Shown here one piece after another: positions 1 through 7,514 of a stretch of DNA of 19,678 nucleotides. The translations under genes and the position numbers were made by a program. Source of the stretch: JBIIJL01 sp044233795 (GTDB lineage Bacteria > Pseudomonadota > Gammaproteobacteria > Legionellales > Legionellaceae); contig JBIIJL010000038.1 in the NCBI GenBank assembly GCA_044233795.1, forward strand, positions 1-19,678, in the 5' to 3' direction. The stretch's first letter is position 1; each line of letters opens with the position of its first letter. The notes under the pieces were generated by a model. That model worked only from the letters and a program-made list of their open reading frames with translations, ran no database searches and was not told the origin of the DNA.

Positions 1-219
1 GCCGGAGTACCAATGGGATGTTTTTTCTTAAGCGCGAGTTTATTGGCTAGCATGAATGTCCCTATCACATTGATGGGGGTAATTTTACCTTTTTATGCGG
101 TCATTGATATGTTGGAAACAGCGCTCAATGTTTGGTCCGATTCTTGTGTAGTGAAAGTCGTTGATGAGAAAGTCGACCGGGCTTTGATGTGCGACATTGT
201 TGCTTCAGAACCCTTATGA
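1..219 (+). CDS. Dicarboxylate/amino acid:cation symporter (SDF family), C-terminal fragment
   Basis: This is the last 72 codons of a gene that enters from the left edge, in frame 1. SDF (GltP/DctA) symporters move glutamate, aspartate or C4-dicarboxylates into the cell with H+ or Na+. The fragment has a hydrophobic stretch (about codons 5-37) followed by DMLETALNVWSDSC. That corresponds to the end of the family core, where an Asp, an Arg-like position and an N-V-x-x-D motif line the substrate site. The usual Arg of the D-x-x-R-T region is not obvious here, so substrate choice is open. The TGA at 217-219 overlaps the TAA of dapE on the other strand (214-216). The rest of the gene lies outside the window, so no start or regulation can be given. 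Confidence 0.8.
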   Translation, partial: AGVPMGCFFLSASLLASMNVPITLMGVILPFYAVIDMLETALNVWSDSCVVKVVDEKVDRALMCDIVASEPL

Positions 220-1347
220 TAGTAATAATTTACAACACAAAGTGTAATAAATACCACTAAGCTCAATGAGATCTCTCAGTGCTACACATTCATTAATTTG
301 GTGAATGGTAGCATTCACCGGCCCAAGTTCAAGAAGCTCAACACCATAGGGTGCGATGAATCGACCATCTGATGTACCGCCGCTTGTGGAAAGCTCAGGG
401 GTTTGTCCAGTTACCTCTTTGATTGCATGAATGCAGTATTCAATGAGCTTGCCTTGTGAGGTTAAAAAGGGCTTGCCACTTAAACGCCATTTGATTCTTG
501 GACTCAGGCCGTGTCTGTTGAAAATTGTAACGATATGATTTTTTATGCTTTGCTCAGTCGACTCTGTAGAGTAACGAAGGTTGAAACCAAGAGATAGTTC
601 CCCGGGAATGACGTTATTTGCCTCTCCACCGGACTGGATATTGAATACTTGGAGAGTGGTTGCTGGAAAATGTAGATTGCCTTCATCAAATTGGGTGGTG
701 GTTAATTCTACCAAAGCGGTTACTATTTTATGAATAGGATTCACGGCCAAATGCGGATAGGCAACATGCCCTTGTTTTCCTTCTAAGGTGAGATATCCTG
801 TCAGTGATCCTCGTCGCCCGATTTTAATGACATCTCCAACACGGGCCAAGCTTGATGGTTCACCAACAATACAATAATCAGGAAGGATCCCTTGTTGATG
901 AAGTTCCCTCATCACAACAGGGGTGCCCAAATCAAAGTCAACGCCTTCCTCGCCACTCGTTATTAAAAAACCTAAACTACCTTGAAAGTTAGGGTGTGTT
1001 GTCACAAACCTTGTTGCAGTATCTAACATCGAAGCAAGACTGCCTTTCATGTCCGCCGCGCCGCGTCCATAAAGCATACCGTCTTTTTCATGCAGGGTGA
1101 AAGGATCAGTGTTCCATTTTGATATTTCGCCAATAGGAACAACATCGGTGTGTCCTGCAAACATCAATAATGGTTTGCCTTCACCAATTCTTGCAAAAAA
1201 GTTACTAACAGGTGGACTATCAAAACGTTGACATTTAAAACCCAAGTTTTCAAGGTGATGTATCATGTAGTCTTGACAACCTTTGTCGTCTGGGGTGATG
1301 GATGGATAAGCAACGAGTTTTCTAAGATGCTCTTGAAGGTCTCTCAT
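214..1347 (-). CDS. dapE: Succinyl-diaminopimelate desuccinylase DapE
   Basis: DapE removes succinate from N-succinyl-LL-2,6-diaminopimelate to give LL-diaminopimelate, a cytoplasmic step of lysine and peptidoglycan precursor synthesis. The 377-aa product is full length for this dizinc M20 peptidase family. Metal ligands and the catalytic Glu can be placed: H66 and D68 in AGHTDVVP, D99 in GRGAADMKG, E133/E134 in TSGEEG, E163 in VGEPS and H349 in NATIHQINE. They fall at almost the same numbers as in the Haemophilus enzyme as I remember it. The start ATG (1345-1347) overlaps the dapD stop as ATGA, so translation is probably coupled to dapD. The 3' end overlaps the convergent symporter gene by 6 bp. 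Identification is very secure. Confidence 0.97.
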   Translation of the reverse strand: MRDLQEHLRKLVAYPSITPDDKGCQDYMIHHLENLGFKCQRFDSPPVSNFFARIGEGKPLLMFAGHTDVVPIGEISKWNTDPFTLHEKDGMLYGRGAADMKGSLASMLDTATRFVTTHPNFQGSLGFLITSGEEGVDFDLGTPVVMRELHQQGILPDYCIVGEPSSLARVGDVIKIGRRGSLTGYLTLEGKQGHVAYPHLAVNPIHKIVTALVELTTTQFDEGNLHFPATTLQVFNIQSGGEANNVIPGELSLGFNLRYSTESTEQSIKNHIVTIFNRHGLSPRIKWRLSGKPFLTSQGKLIEYCIHAIKEVTGQTPELSTSGGTSDGRFIAPYGVELLELGPVNATIHQINECVALRDLIELSGIYYTLCCKLLLS

Positions 1348-2174
1348 GCATTCGCATCCCTAAGTAACTCATTGATACTTACTTTACTGCGCGTTTTCTC
1401 ATCTACTTGTTTTACTATCACCGCGCAATATAGATTATGATTCCCATCTTTGCTAGGTAAACTGCCGGCAACAACGACAGACCCTTGCGGGATTTTGCCG
1501 TAGCTGACTTGCCCAGTCTCTCTGTGGAAAATCTTAGTACTTTGACCAATAAAAACACCCATGGACAGCACGGAGCCTTTTTCAACAATGACCCCCTCCA
1601 CAACTTCAGAGCGAGCGCCAATAAAACAATCCTCTTCAATGATGGTTGGATTGGCTTGCAAAGGCTCTAATACCCCACCGATGCCAACGCCCCCAGAAAG
1701 ATGTACATTTTTACCTATTTGTGCGCAAGAACCAACCGTTGCCCAAGTGTCAACCATAACACCTTCATCAACATAGGCCCCAATGTTGACGTATGAGGGC
1801 ATTAATATGCTGTTTTTGCCAATAAAAGCCCCGCGCCTTACTATGGCATGGGGAACGACTCGGGCGCCCATATCGCTAAATCCTTGAGAATCGGTGTGAG
1901 CGAATTTCAGTGGGAGTTTGTCATAAAATTTGCAAAACTCAGCATCGATGACTTGATTTGGATAAGCTTTAAAAGAGAGTAAAATTGCTTTTTTTAACCA
2001 CTGGTTCACTACCCATTGATTGTCTATTTTTTCAGCGATGCGTAATTGTCCACAATCAAGCAGCGAAATCACTTCGTTAAGAGCCCTTAATAATTCGGTA
2101 GAGGCATTGGTGGGGGATAGGGTTTGGCGTTGTTCAAAATGTGCTTCTATAAGCTCTTCCAATGCAGTTGTCAT
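1344..2174 (-). CDS. dapD: Tetrahydrodipicolinate N-succinyltransferase DapD
   Basis: DapD transfers succinyl from succinyl-CoA to 2,3,4,5-tetrahydrodipicolinate, the step that commits diaminopimelate synthesis to the succinylase branch. The 276-aa product is the usual length. It has an alpha-helical N-terminal domain (about 1-100) and then a left-handed beta-helix built of hexapeptide repeats (about 105-240), for example GAYVDEGVMVDTWATVG, IGGVLEPLQA and EEDCFIGARSEVVEG. The C-terminal part has the IPQGSVVVAGSLPS segment. It is first in the dapD-dapE operon, with a 4-base ATGA overlap with dapE. An AGG four-to-six bases before the ATG serves as a modest ribosome site. A TTGACA-containing promoter lies about 80 bases upstream (2230-2260). 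Confidence 0.97.
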   Translation of the reverse strand: MTTALEELIEAHFEQRQTLSPTNASTELLRALNEVISLLDCGQLRIAEKIDNQWVVNQWLKKAILLSFKAYPNQVIDAEFCKFYDKLPLKFAHTDSQGFSDMGARVVPHAIVRRGAFIGKNSILMPSYVNIGAYVDEGVMVDTWATVGSCAQIGKNVHLSGGVGIGGVLEPLQANPTIIEEDCFIGARSEVVEGVIVEKGSVLSMGVFIGQSTKIFHRETGQVSYGKIPQGSVVVAGSLPSKDGNHNLYCAVIVKQVDEKTRSKVSINELLRDANA

Positions 2175-2229
2175 ATTTAGCCTTGCGGGTTATAGGGGTA
2201 AAGAAATTTAAATTCAAAATGGCCTATTT

Positions 2230-2260
2230 ATTTTAAAATTCACGGCCAAAATATTGTCAA
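2230..2260 (-). promoter_or_regulatory. Probable sigma-70 promoter of dapD-dapE
   Basis: On the minus strand a perfect TTGACA (-35) lies at 2260-2255. Downstream are two possible -10 boxes: TTTAAA at 2237-2232 (17-base spacer) or TAAAAT at 2235-2230 (19-base spacer). It is correctly placed for dapD and would give a leader of about 50 bases. The -35 match is strong and the -10 choice is uncertain. Confidence 0.5.
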
Positions 2261-2301
2261 GAAAGCCTATCGCATTATGAGCGTGTTGACAATCATTCAC
2301 C

Positions 2302-2333
2302 CGGCCTAAGTGGCTCGAACAAGCCGTGGGCCG
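2302..2333. other. Two-part hairpin between the acyltransferase gene and the dapD promoter
   Basis: CGGCC (2302-2306) pairs with GGCCG (2329-2333), and inside it GGCT (2312-2315) pairs with AGCC (2322-2325). This gives an interrupted GC-rich stem. It starts 12 bases past the stop of the acyltransferase gene in that gene's direction. No T-tract follows on either strand, so it is not a standard intrinsic terminator. It may protect the 3' end, assist Rho, or be an extragenic repeat. Confidence 0.4.
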
Positions 2334-2345
2334 AGAGTTATATGT

Positions 2346-3236
2346 TTAGCATTGCATTTTGGTTATCATGAAATCCTTTTCCAACCATTGTTGATTGAGC
2401 CACTCACGAAATTGTTCTTGGGTTGAGTTATCCATTAACAATTCTGGGGTAAGAAATTTTGCAGGAATGGGAATTTTTCGGATGTGAATTTTAATAGACA
2501 ATATCCTATCACATAGAAAATGCCATAATGTTGTAGTTTTGGTAGGGTAAATAATGGTTACATCAAGAAGCTCGTCGATTTTTTTATCCATTGCGCTGAT
2601 GACAAAACTCACTCCGCCTGCTTTGGGTTTCAGTAGATGTTGATAAGGGGAGGATTGCTGGCGCTGTTTTTCGTGACTAAACCGAGTGCCTTCGACAAAA
2701 CTCATGAGGGTGGTGGGGGTTTCTTTAAATAGAGTGAGTGCTTTCTTGGTTGCTGCAATATCCTGGCCGCGTTTATGTGGGTGTTTGGCAAGGAACGCAG
2801 GGGAATATCGTTTCATAAAAGGGCATCCCATTGCCCACCAGGAAAACCCTAAAAAAGGAATCCATTTAAGTTCATCTTTGATGAAAAACTTTAATACGGG
2901 TATTTTGCGATTAAATATGCGTTGTAGCATAACGATGTCCAACCAACTCTGATGGTTAGCAATGACCAAATGCCAATGATTGCGTTGAAATTCATCCCCA
3001 CCGGTGACCTCCACCTTGGTTTTTATAAAATGATCGAGATAAGTATTGTTGATATCAGTCCAAAGCTCAGCAATCTTATCGACAAGGCTTGTGCACCATA
3101 AGCTGAGTCGTCGATTAGGGATGAGTTTTAGTAAACCAATCATAAGGACAGGGATGGATCCAACAGTCGTTGATACAATCAGTAGGAGTACCGAAAACAC
3201 AGCTTTTATCTGTGCCCATGGTTTAGCACTCTTCAT
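2346..3236 (-). CDS. PlsC-like (YihG-type) 1-acylglycerol-3-phosphate acyltransferase
   Basis: A membrane acyltransferase of 296 aa, likely to add a fatty acyl chain to lysophosphatidic acid or a related lysophospholipid at the inner membrane. The PlsC signature boxes are visible: H95-x4-D100 in NHQSWLD (catalytic), and E182-GTR in FVEGTRF (phosphate binding). A hydrophobic N-terminal segment (about residues 9-36) anchors it. The length and the long C-terminal part fit the YihG subgroup better than the shorter E. coli PlsC (about 245 aa), so the exact substrate is uncertain. The start is well supported: AGGAG lies 7 bases before the ATG, and its TAG overlaps the stop of the upstream cystathionine gene, 10 bases away. 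The two genes are almost certainly co-transcribed. Confidence 0.88.
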   Translation of the reverse strand: MKSAKPWAQIKAVFSVLLLIVSTTVGSIPVLMIGLLKLIPNRRLSLWCTSLVDKIAELWTDINNTYLDHFIKTKVEVTGGDEFQRNHWHLVIANHQSWLDIVMLQRIFNRKIPVLKFFIKDELKWIPFLGFSWWAMGCPFMKRYSPAFLAKHPHKRGQDIAATKKALTLFKETPTTLMSFVEGTRFSHEKQRQQSSPYQHLLKPKAGGVSFVISAMDKKIDELLDVTIIYPTKTTTLWHFLCDRILSIKIHIRKIPIPAKFLTPELLMDNSTQEQFREWLNQQWLEKDFMITKMQC

Positions 3237-3246
3237 TTAAAAACTC

Positions 3247-4404
3247 CTATAATGATCCTAATGCGTGTTGTAAAGATGCTTTGAGATCGTCAATATGCTC
3301 AATGCCAACAGATATCCTAATAAACCCATCATTAATTCCTAGAGTTTTTCGAACCTCAGCGGGAACTGAAGCGTGGGTCATGATAGCTGGATGCTCAATT
3401 AAACTTTCAACACCACCTAAACTTTCTGCCAAAGTAAATAGTGTTAAATTGGATAAAAAACAACGGGCTTCATGTATACCGCCCATGAGCTCGATAGAGA
3501 TCATACCACCAAAAGCGTGCATCTGCTCTATTGCAAGCGCATGTTGTGGGTGGTTGTCTAGGCCTGGGTAAATGACGCGTTTAATTTGAGGCTGTTTTTG
3601 AAGCCAATGAGCGAGTGTGAGAGCGTTTTCACAGTGGCGTTCCATTCGAAGATGTAGTGTTTTTAAACCGCGTAATACAAGATAACTATCAAAGGGACCT
3701 GCAATCGCACCACAGGCATTTTGTAAAAAAGCGATCTGCTCGGCTAATGCTTGATTTTCTCCGACAACGACAACACCACTCACCACATCAGAATGCCCGT
3801 TGAGGTATTTGGTTGCAGAGTGAACCACAATATCAAAGCCAAATTCGATTGGACGCTGGATCCATGGAGTAGCAAAGGTATTGTCAACGACAGAAATCAA
3901 CCCATGTAATTTCGCAAGATCCGCAACTTCTTTCAAGTTAACCAATTTGAGCATGGGATTGCTTGGTGATTCTACCCAAATCATTTTAGTATTTGGCAAG
4001 ATAGCTTTGCTAATGTTATCGATGTGACACATATCAACAAATGAGCAGTTTAAATTTGCAGTGCGTGTTTTTACTTTGTTAAATAAGCGATATGAACCAC
4101 CGTATAAATCGTCCATTGCAATTACATGTGCGCCTGTATCAAGAAGATCAATGACTGTATTAATGGCAGCCATTCCTGAGGCAAATGCAAACCCTTTTGT
4201 ACCAGATTCAAGATTGGCTATACAGTCTTCATAGATTGTTCTGGTTGGATTTTTTGTGCGCGAATATTCATACCCTAAATGAACGCCAGGAGCTGTTTGC
4301 TCGAAGGTCGAGGTGGTGTAAATGGGGGGCATGACAGCACCAGCGTTTTTATCGATTATCATCCCGGCATGTATTGATCTGGTGTCAAAATGTCTTTTGC
4401 TCAT
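3247..4404 (-). CDS. metB: Cystathionine gamma-synthase/gamma-lyase family PLP enzyme
   Basis: A full-length (385 aa) member of the Cys/Met-metabolism PLP family. K199 in SATKYLNGHSD forms the Schiff base, D174 in VVDNTF contacts the pyridine nitrogen, and YSR (47-49) provides phosphate contacts from the partner subunit. The C-terminal segment SLGGVESLIEHPAIMTHAS resembles gamma-synthases and gamma-lyases rather than beta-lyase MetC. It could therefore make cystathionine from O-acyl-homoserine plus cysteine (MetB) or cleave cystathionine to cysteine (gamma-lyase); sequence alone does not decide. It is followed after 10 bases by the acyltransferase gene, with no obvious metabolic link. A promoter and an inverted repeat lie just upstream (4438-4480). 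A GGAG sits about 12 bases before the ATG, a little far. Confidence 0.85.
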   Translation of the reverse strand: MSKRHFDTRSIHAGMIIDKNAGAVMPPIYTTSTFEQTAPGVHLGYEYSRTKNPTRTIYEDCIANLESGTKGFAFASGMAAINTVIDLLDTGAHVIAMDDLYGGSYRLFNKVKTRTANLNCSFVDMCHIDNISKAILPNTKMIWVESPSNPMLKLVNLKEVADLAKLHGLISVVDNTFATPWIQRPIEFGFDIVVHSATKYLNGHSDVVSGVVVVGENQALAEQIAFLQNACGAIAGPFDSYLVLRGLKTLHLRMERHCENALTLAHWLQKQPQIKRVIYPGLDNHPQHALAIEQMHAFGGMISIELMGGIHEARCFLSNLTLFTLAESLGGVESLIEHPAIMTHASVPAEVRKTLGINDGFIRISVGIEHIDDLKASLQHALGSL

Positions 4405-4437
4405 GGTGTTTTTAAGCTCCGTTGATTCCCCTATGAC

Positions 4438-4466
4438 ATTCTAGATAGGGTTATCCTTCAAAGCAA
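4438..4466 (-). promoter_or_regulatory. Probable promoter of the cystathionine gene
   Basis: On the minus strand TTGCTT (4466-4461) and TAGAAT (4443-4438) are separated by 17 bases. The -10 matches five of six consensus positions and the -35 three of six. The predicted leader is about 25 bases. The -35 lies within the inverted repeat 4455-4480. Confidence 0.45.
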
Positions 4467-4480
4467 TAAAGCTTTGGAGG
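4455..4480. promoter_or_regulatory. 10-bp inverted repeat overlapping a -35 box (possible operator)
   Basis: CCTTCAAAGC (4455-4464) and GCTTTGGAGG (4471-4480) pair over 10 positions, with one G-T wobble, around a six-base AATAAA centre. It covers the predicted -35 of the leftward cystathionine gene, so the DNA form would be a repressor site. It is not followed by a T-tract, so it is not a terminator. A purine-rich stretch (4476-4489) follows. The sequence is unlike a MetJ box. Confidence 0.45.
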
Positions 4481-4590
4481 GGGGAGGAGTACGATATTAT
4501 TTACCTTTACTGTAGATAATTTTTTGACTCAGCTGGCCTATGAAGGTAACGTATTGCAGAATGTGTTGATTTTTACAGAAAGGAAATGAT

Positions 4591-5106
4591 ATGTCGGTGG
4601 ATGCGAAGCGTTTATTATTACGCCCTATGGTCCCCAAATTAATTTGCCTTCTGTTAGTTTGCTTGTTGATGGGGCAGGTGATTTTTGGGCTTATTCCAAT
4701 TTTTTCACTTGATAAAGATGTGCCCATCCGTCATGATCAACAGGTTATTTTAAACGGTCAAATAAGTAATGTAGAGAGGGCCAGTTTACAAACCCCACTT
4801 TTTGGCGAATATCTTCCAAAGAGCTTAGGCGATGGTGAGGTACGGCAATCCATGTTGCAATTGACAATAGTTGGAATTATGTATTCTGACAATGAGCAAA
4901 TCTCTCATGTTATTGTTCAAAGTGCATCTGGTCGTGAGCAACTCTACCGAGTTGGAGATCAGTTACCTGGTGGTGTTGTACTCAAGAGGATCACGCCTGA
5001 TGGTATACTGGTAATTCAGAATGGGGTGCTTGAGAGTATCAGTTTCAAAAAAAATATGTTGATGTTTGAGTCAGAGGCAAAACCCCTTAAAAACTCTGAA
5101 ATGTAA
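4591..5106 (+). CDS. gspC: Type II secretion inner-membrane protein GspC (short form)
   Basis: GspC links the inner-membrane platform of the type II secretion system to the secretin GspD across the periplasm. The 171-aa product has a short cytoplasmic N-terminus, one membrane segment (about 16-37) and a homology-region domain (about 65-160). The latter contains LTIVGIMYSDNEQISHVIV and a YRVGDQLPGGVVLKRI segment typical of GspC. It stops soon after this domain, so the C-terminal PDZ domain found in Klebsiella, Erwinia or Vibrio GspC is missing. No other gsp gene is adjacent; from memory, Legionella also keeps lspC apart. AGGAAA is 6-7 bases before the ATG. A Sel1 lipoprotein gene follows after 7 bases and is probably co-transcribed. 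No convincing promoter was found in 4481-4590. Confidence 0.85.
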   Translation: MSVDAKRLLLRPMVPKLICLLLVCLLMGQVIFGLIPIFSLDKDVPIRHDQQVILNGQISNVERASLQTPLFGEYLPKSLGDGEVRQSMLQLTIVGIMYSDNEQISHVIVQSASGREQLYRVGDQLPGGVVLKRITPDGILVIQNGVLESISFKKNMLMFESEAKPLKNSEM

Positions 5107-5113
5107 GGACAAT

Positions 5114-5446
5114 ATGCGCGTTAGATGTTTCTCCTGGGTGCTCATTCTACTTCTCAGTGGTTGTATGACCAATGGCTACAATTTGCGTGAGGGGATTTTG
5201 AATTTCAAAGAGCAAAATTATCGCCAAGCATTTATACGACTTATGCCAGAAGCCGATAAAGGACAACCCGATGCCGAATATGCTGTTGGTTATATGTACT
5301 ATTATGGTCAAGGTGTCATAGAGGATCGCAAAAAGGCGTGGTACTGGATAAGCTGTGCGGCTAAGAAGGGCCAACTGGATGCAATTCAGGCTGTATCAAT
5401 CTTAGAACGACAGCCAGCTCCTCCTCCTGTTAGAGTGCGGCATTAA
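5114..5446 (+). CDS. Sel1-repeat lipoprotein
   Basis: The 110-aa product has a lipoprotein signal peptide (MRVRCFSWVLILLLSGC) with lipobox LLSG-C17, so it should be lipid-anchored after export. The mature part carries Sel1-like (SLR) helical repeats: DAEYAVGYMYYYGQG, then KKAWYWISCAAKKGQLDA. These usually form a small protein-binding surface. An in-frame ATG at 5066 would put the signal peptide 16 residues inward, within gspC. The ATG at 5114, preceded by TAAGGAC at the gspC stop, is the better start. Its position directly after gspC suggests a role with the secretion machinery or its assembly, but that is inference. Its 3' end overlaps the convergent exchanger gene by 17 bp. Confidence 0.85.
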   Translation: MRVRCFSWVLILLLSGCMTNGYNLREGILNFKEQNYRQAFIRLMPEADKGQPDAEYAVGYMYYYGQGVIEDRKKAWYWISCAAKKGQLDAIQAVSILERQPAPPPVRVRH

Positions 5447-6383
5447 AAATAAGCGATGCAATGTAGCAGCAATAAATCAGCAATAGTAATCCACCATGCC
5501 ATCGTTCAATCCTCTTTTTGTATTGGGAGGTAATAAATGATAGCACTAACGTAATGATAAACATCATGGGAATATCGCGCCACAAAATGGTGTGGCTGAC
5601 GGTTGCGGGATTGAGAATGCCAGGGAAAGCCATTACTACCAGGAGGTTGTACATGTTAGAGCCAAGAATATTTCCAATGGCAATATCGTCATGGCCTTTA
5701 AGTGATGCAACAATAGATGTAGCGATATTAGGTAAACTCGTTCCTATGGCGACGATGGTTAAACCCATGACGAGATCACTCACACCGAGTTTACTTGCGA
5801 GTTGAACTGCGCTATCAACCAGGTAATGCGCGCTGAGCGGCAGAATGCAAAAACCGATGATGAGATTGACAATGGTCGCATACATTGGTCGATGAGTGTC
5901 GATGGATAGGTTAAACTCTCTTGACAAGGGATCGTGTTTAGCATGTTTTGCAAGAAAAATAAGATAACAAATTAGAGCGATACAACCGACTAAAAAAAGG
6001 CAACCATCCATTACTGAAAGGTATCCATCGAGCATTAGAGAATAACTAAATAGCATGACAAGGAGTAATAGCGGATATTCTTGTCTAATGAGGGATGACT
6101 TGATGGTGAGTGGTCTTAGAAAAATTGTAAGACCCAATACTAAACCGATATTGGCTATATTGGCACCAATCGCATTACCGAGAGCGAGTTCTGAACGTCC
6201 TTTGGTTGCGGCAGTAATAGTAACCATGATGGCTGGTAGCGATGCACCAAGAGCCACAAGGGTAAGGCCAATGACTAACGGGGATACTCGATAGAATTGA
6301 GCAAGTCCAAAGGCGCCAGTGACAAAATGGTTGGCCGCCCACAGTAGGGCAATGATACTAAGAAGCAAGGTGATAAAAACCAT
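5430..6383 (-). CDS. YrbG-like CaCA-family cation exchanger with altered ion-binding motifs
   Basis: An inner-membrane protein of 317 aa with about ten hydrophobic segments and the two inverted alpha-repeats of the Ca2+/cation antiporter superfamily. Alpha-1 holds LGASLPAIMVT and GNAIGANIANIG; alpha-2 holds IGTSLPNIATS and GNILGSNMYN. The overall layout, including RPLTIKSSLIRQEYPLLLL between the halves, matches E. coli YrbG. In nearly all relatives the motif reads G-T/A-S-L-P-E; here the Glu is Ala51 in the first repeat and Asn219 in the second, both read directly from the DNA. In the archaeal exchanger NCX_Mj these Glu bind Ca2+ and Na+. It may therefore carry a different ion or have lost exchange. 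It is last in an asmA-mutY-exchanger run, 42 bases after mutY, with no clear ribosome site. Confidence 0.85.
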   Translation of the reverse strand: MVFITLLLSIIALLWAANHFVTGAFGLAQFYRVSPLVIGLTLVALGASLPAIMVTITAATKGRSELALGNAIGANIANIGLVLGLTIFLRPLTIKSSLIRQEYPLLLLVMLFSYSLMLDGYLSVMDGCLFLVGCIALICYLIFLAKHAKHDPLSREFNLSIDTHRPMYATIVNLIIGFCILPLSAHYLVDSAVQLASKLGVSDLVMGLTIVAIGTSLPNIATSIVASLKGHDDIAIGNILGSNMYNLLVVMAFPGILNPATVSHTILWRDIPMMFIITLVLSFITSQYKKRIERWHGGLLLLIYCCYIASLIFNAAL

Positions 6384-6425
6384 TCTGAGGGATCTCTAGA
6401 GAATCGCGGTATATATCATCGATGA

Positions 6426-7514
6426 TTAGATGGGGGCTTGTCTATAGTTAAACTCTTCAAGGATGAGGCTTACAGGCCTTGCCATTCCTAAGGTTTTTGT
6501 TTTGCTATAAGTAAACCAAGCTTGCTTGGTGCCACCTATTGTTTCAAGAGGAGCACAAATTTCAAAAGACCATACCGAAATGTTGAGATGAAAATGGGTA
6601 AAAGAGTGCTTTAAGACCATAAATTCTGTGGCAGATTTAGGCGAATATCCATAATACTCTTTGAGATGGCTAATAGGGTTTAGGGTGAAGTCGATGGCGG
6701 GAAGGCACCACAGTCCACCCCAAACGCCTTTTGGTGGACGTTTTTCAAGTAAAATCGTCCCATCATTCTGATAAAGAAGTAAAAAATATTGCTGTTTGTT
6801 TGGTAGCGTTTTTTTTTCATCTTTGTTAGGAAAGCGTTCTACTGCGTTGTGTTTGTAGGCAAGACAAGCGTTTTGAAGTGGGCATGTTGAACACGCCGGC
6901 TTTTTTGGCGTACAACAGGTTGCACCAAGATCCATGATGGCTTGCGTATATTCACGGCAATTAATTTCTGGCATGCACTGGTTTGCATATCTCGTTAGTG
7001 TTTTTTGAACATCTGCCTTTTTCGTGCTGCCCTCAACCATAAAATAACGACATAACACACGTTTAACATTGCCATCTAAAATGGCTGTTGGTTGGTTAAA
7101 AGCTAGAGATGCAATCGCTGCAGCAGTTGATGGTCCAATGCCTTTAAGACTTAGTAATTGATGAACTGTGGTTGGGAACTTGTTTTGGTGCTCATGATGG
7201 ATAATCTTGGCTGTATGATGAAGGTTTATAGCACGGCTATAGTAGCCGAGCGATGACCAATGAGCGAGTACTTCATCCTCATCTGCTTTGGCAAGAGTTT
7301 GGATATCTGGAAAGCTCTCCATGAATCTATTGAAATAAGGAATGACCGTTTTTACTTGCGTTTGTTGTAACATGATTTCTGAGACCCATACCCGGTAGGG
7401 AGTTTGTGGGTGTTGCCATGGTAGATCTTTACGTCCATGGTGGGAATACCATGCAAGAAGAGGTTGGGTAAAATCTTGATAGATCGATTCATTTACCATA
7501 TCACTCTGCGTCAT
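6426..7514 (-). CDS. mutY: Adenine DNA glycosylase MutY
   Basis: MutY excises adenine mispaired with 8-oxoguanine, preventing G:C to T:A mutations. The 362-aa product is complete. E46 in SEIMLQQTQ is the catalytic acid. A helix-hairpin-helix lies at LKGIGPSTAAAIA (123-135). D147 in AILDGNVKR is the catalytic Asp. The [4Fe-4S] ligands are C201-x6-C208-x2-C211-x5-C217. The C-terminal part (about 235-355) is the NUDIX-like domain that recognises 8-oxoG. The start used here (7512-7514) overlaps the upstream asmA-like gene by 14 bp; a second in-frame ATG at 7497-7499 (residue 6) lies just beyond the upstream stop. Neither has a strong ribosome site, and homology begins after both. It is probably in an operon with the asmA-like and exchanger genes. 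Confidence 0.96.
   Translation of the reverse strand: MTQSDMVNESIYQDFTQPLLAWYSHHGRKDLPWQHPQTPYRVWVSEIMLQQTQVKTVIPYFNRFMESFPDIQTLAKADEDEVLAHWSSLGYYSRAINLHHTAKIIHHEHQNKFPTTVHQLLSLKGIGPSTAAAIASLAFNQPTAILDGNVKRVLCRYFMVEGSTKKADVQKTLTRYANQCMPEINCREYTQAIMDLGATCCTPKKPACSTCPLQNACLAYKHNAVERFPNKDEKKTLPNKQQYFLLLYQNDGTILLEKRPPKGVWGGLWCLPAIDFTLNPISHLKEYYGYSPKSATEFMVLKHSFTHFHLNISVWSFEICAPLETIGGTKQAWFTYSKTKTLGMARPVSLILEEFNYRQAPI

Noticed and set aside
3281..3571. Plus-strand open frame inside the cystathionine gene
   Set aside because: It is opposite a highly conserved PLP-enzyme gene, with no ribosome site or protein-like features; similar antisense frames in dapD, the exchanger, LplT and the barrel gene were dropped for the same reason.
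4497..4727. Minus-strand frame over the gspC start
   Set aside because: It covers the conserved gspC membrane segment and has no supported start or family.
5040..5110. Frameshift that removed a PDZ domain from gspC
   Set aside because: The sequence after the stop encodes a complete, unrelated lipoprotein; no PDZ-like sequence appears in other frames.
5066..5113. Upstream in-frame ATG for the Sel1 lipoprotein
   Set aside because: It would place 16 hydrophilic residues before the lipoprotein signal and overlaps gspC; the ATG at 5114 has a ribosome site and gives a normal signal peptide.
6393..6402. Palindrome TCTCTAGAGA between mutY and the exchanger gene
   Set aside because: It is a short perfect palindrome without repeat copies or promoter context; it may be chance.
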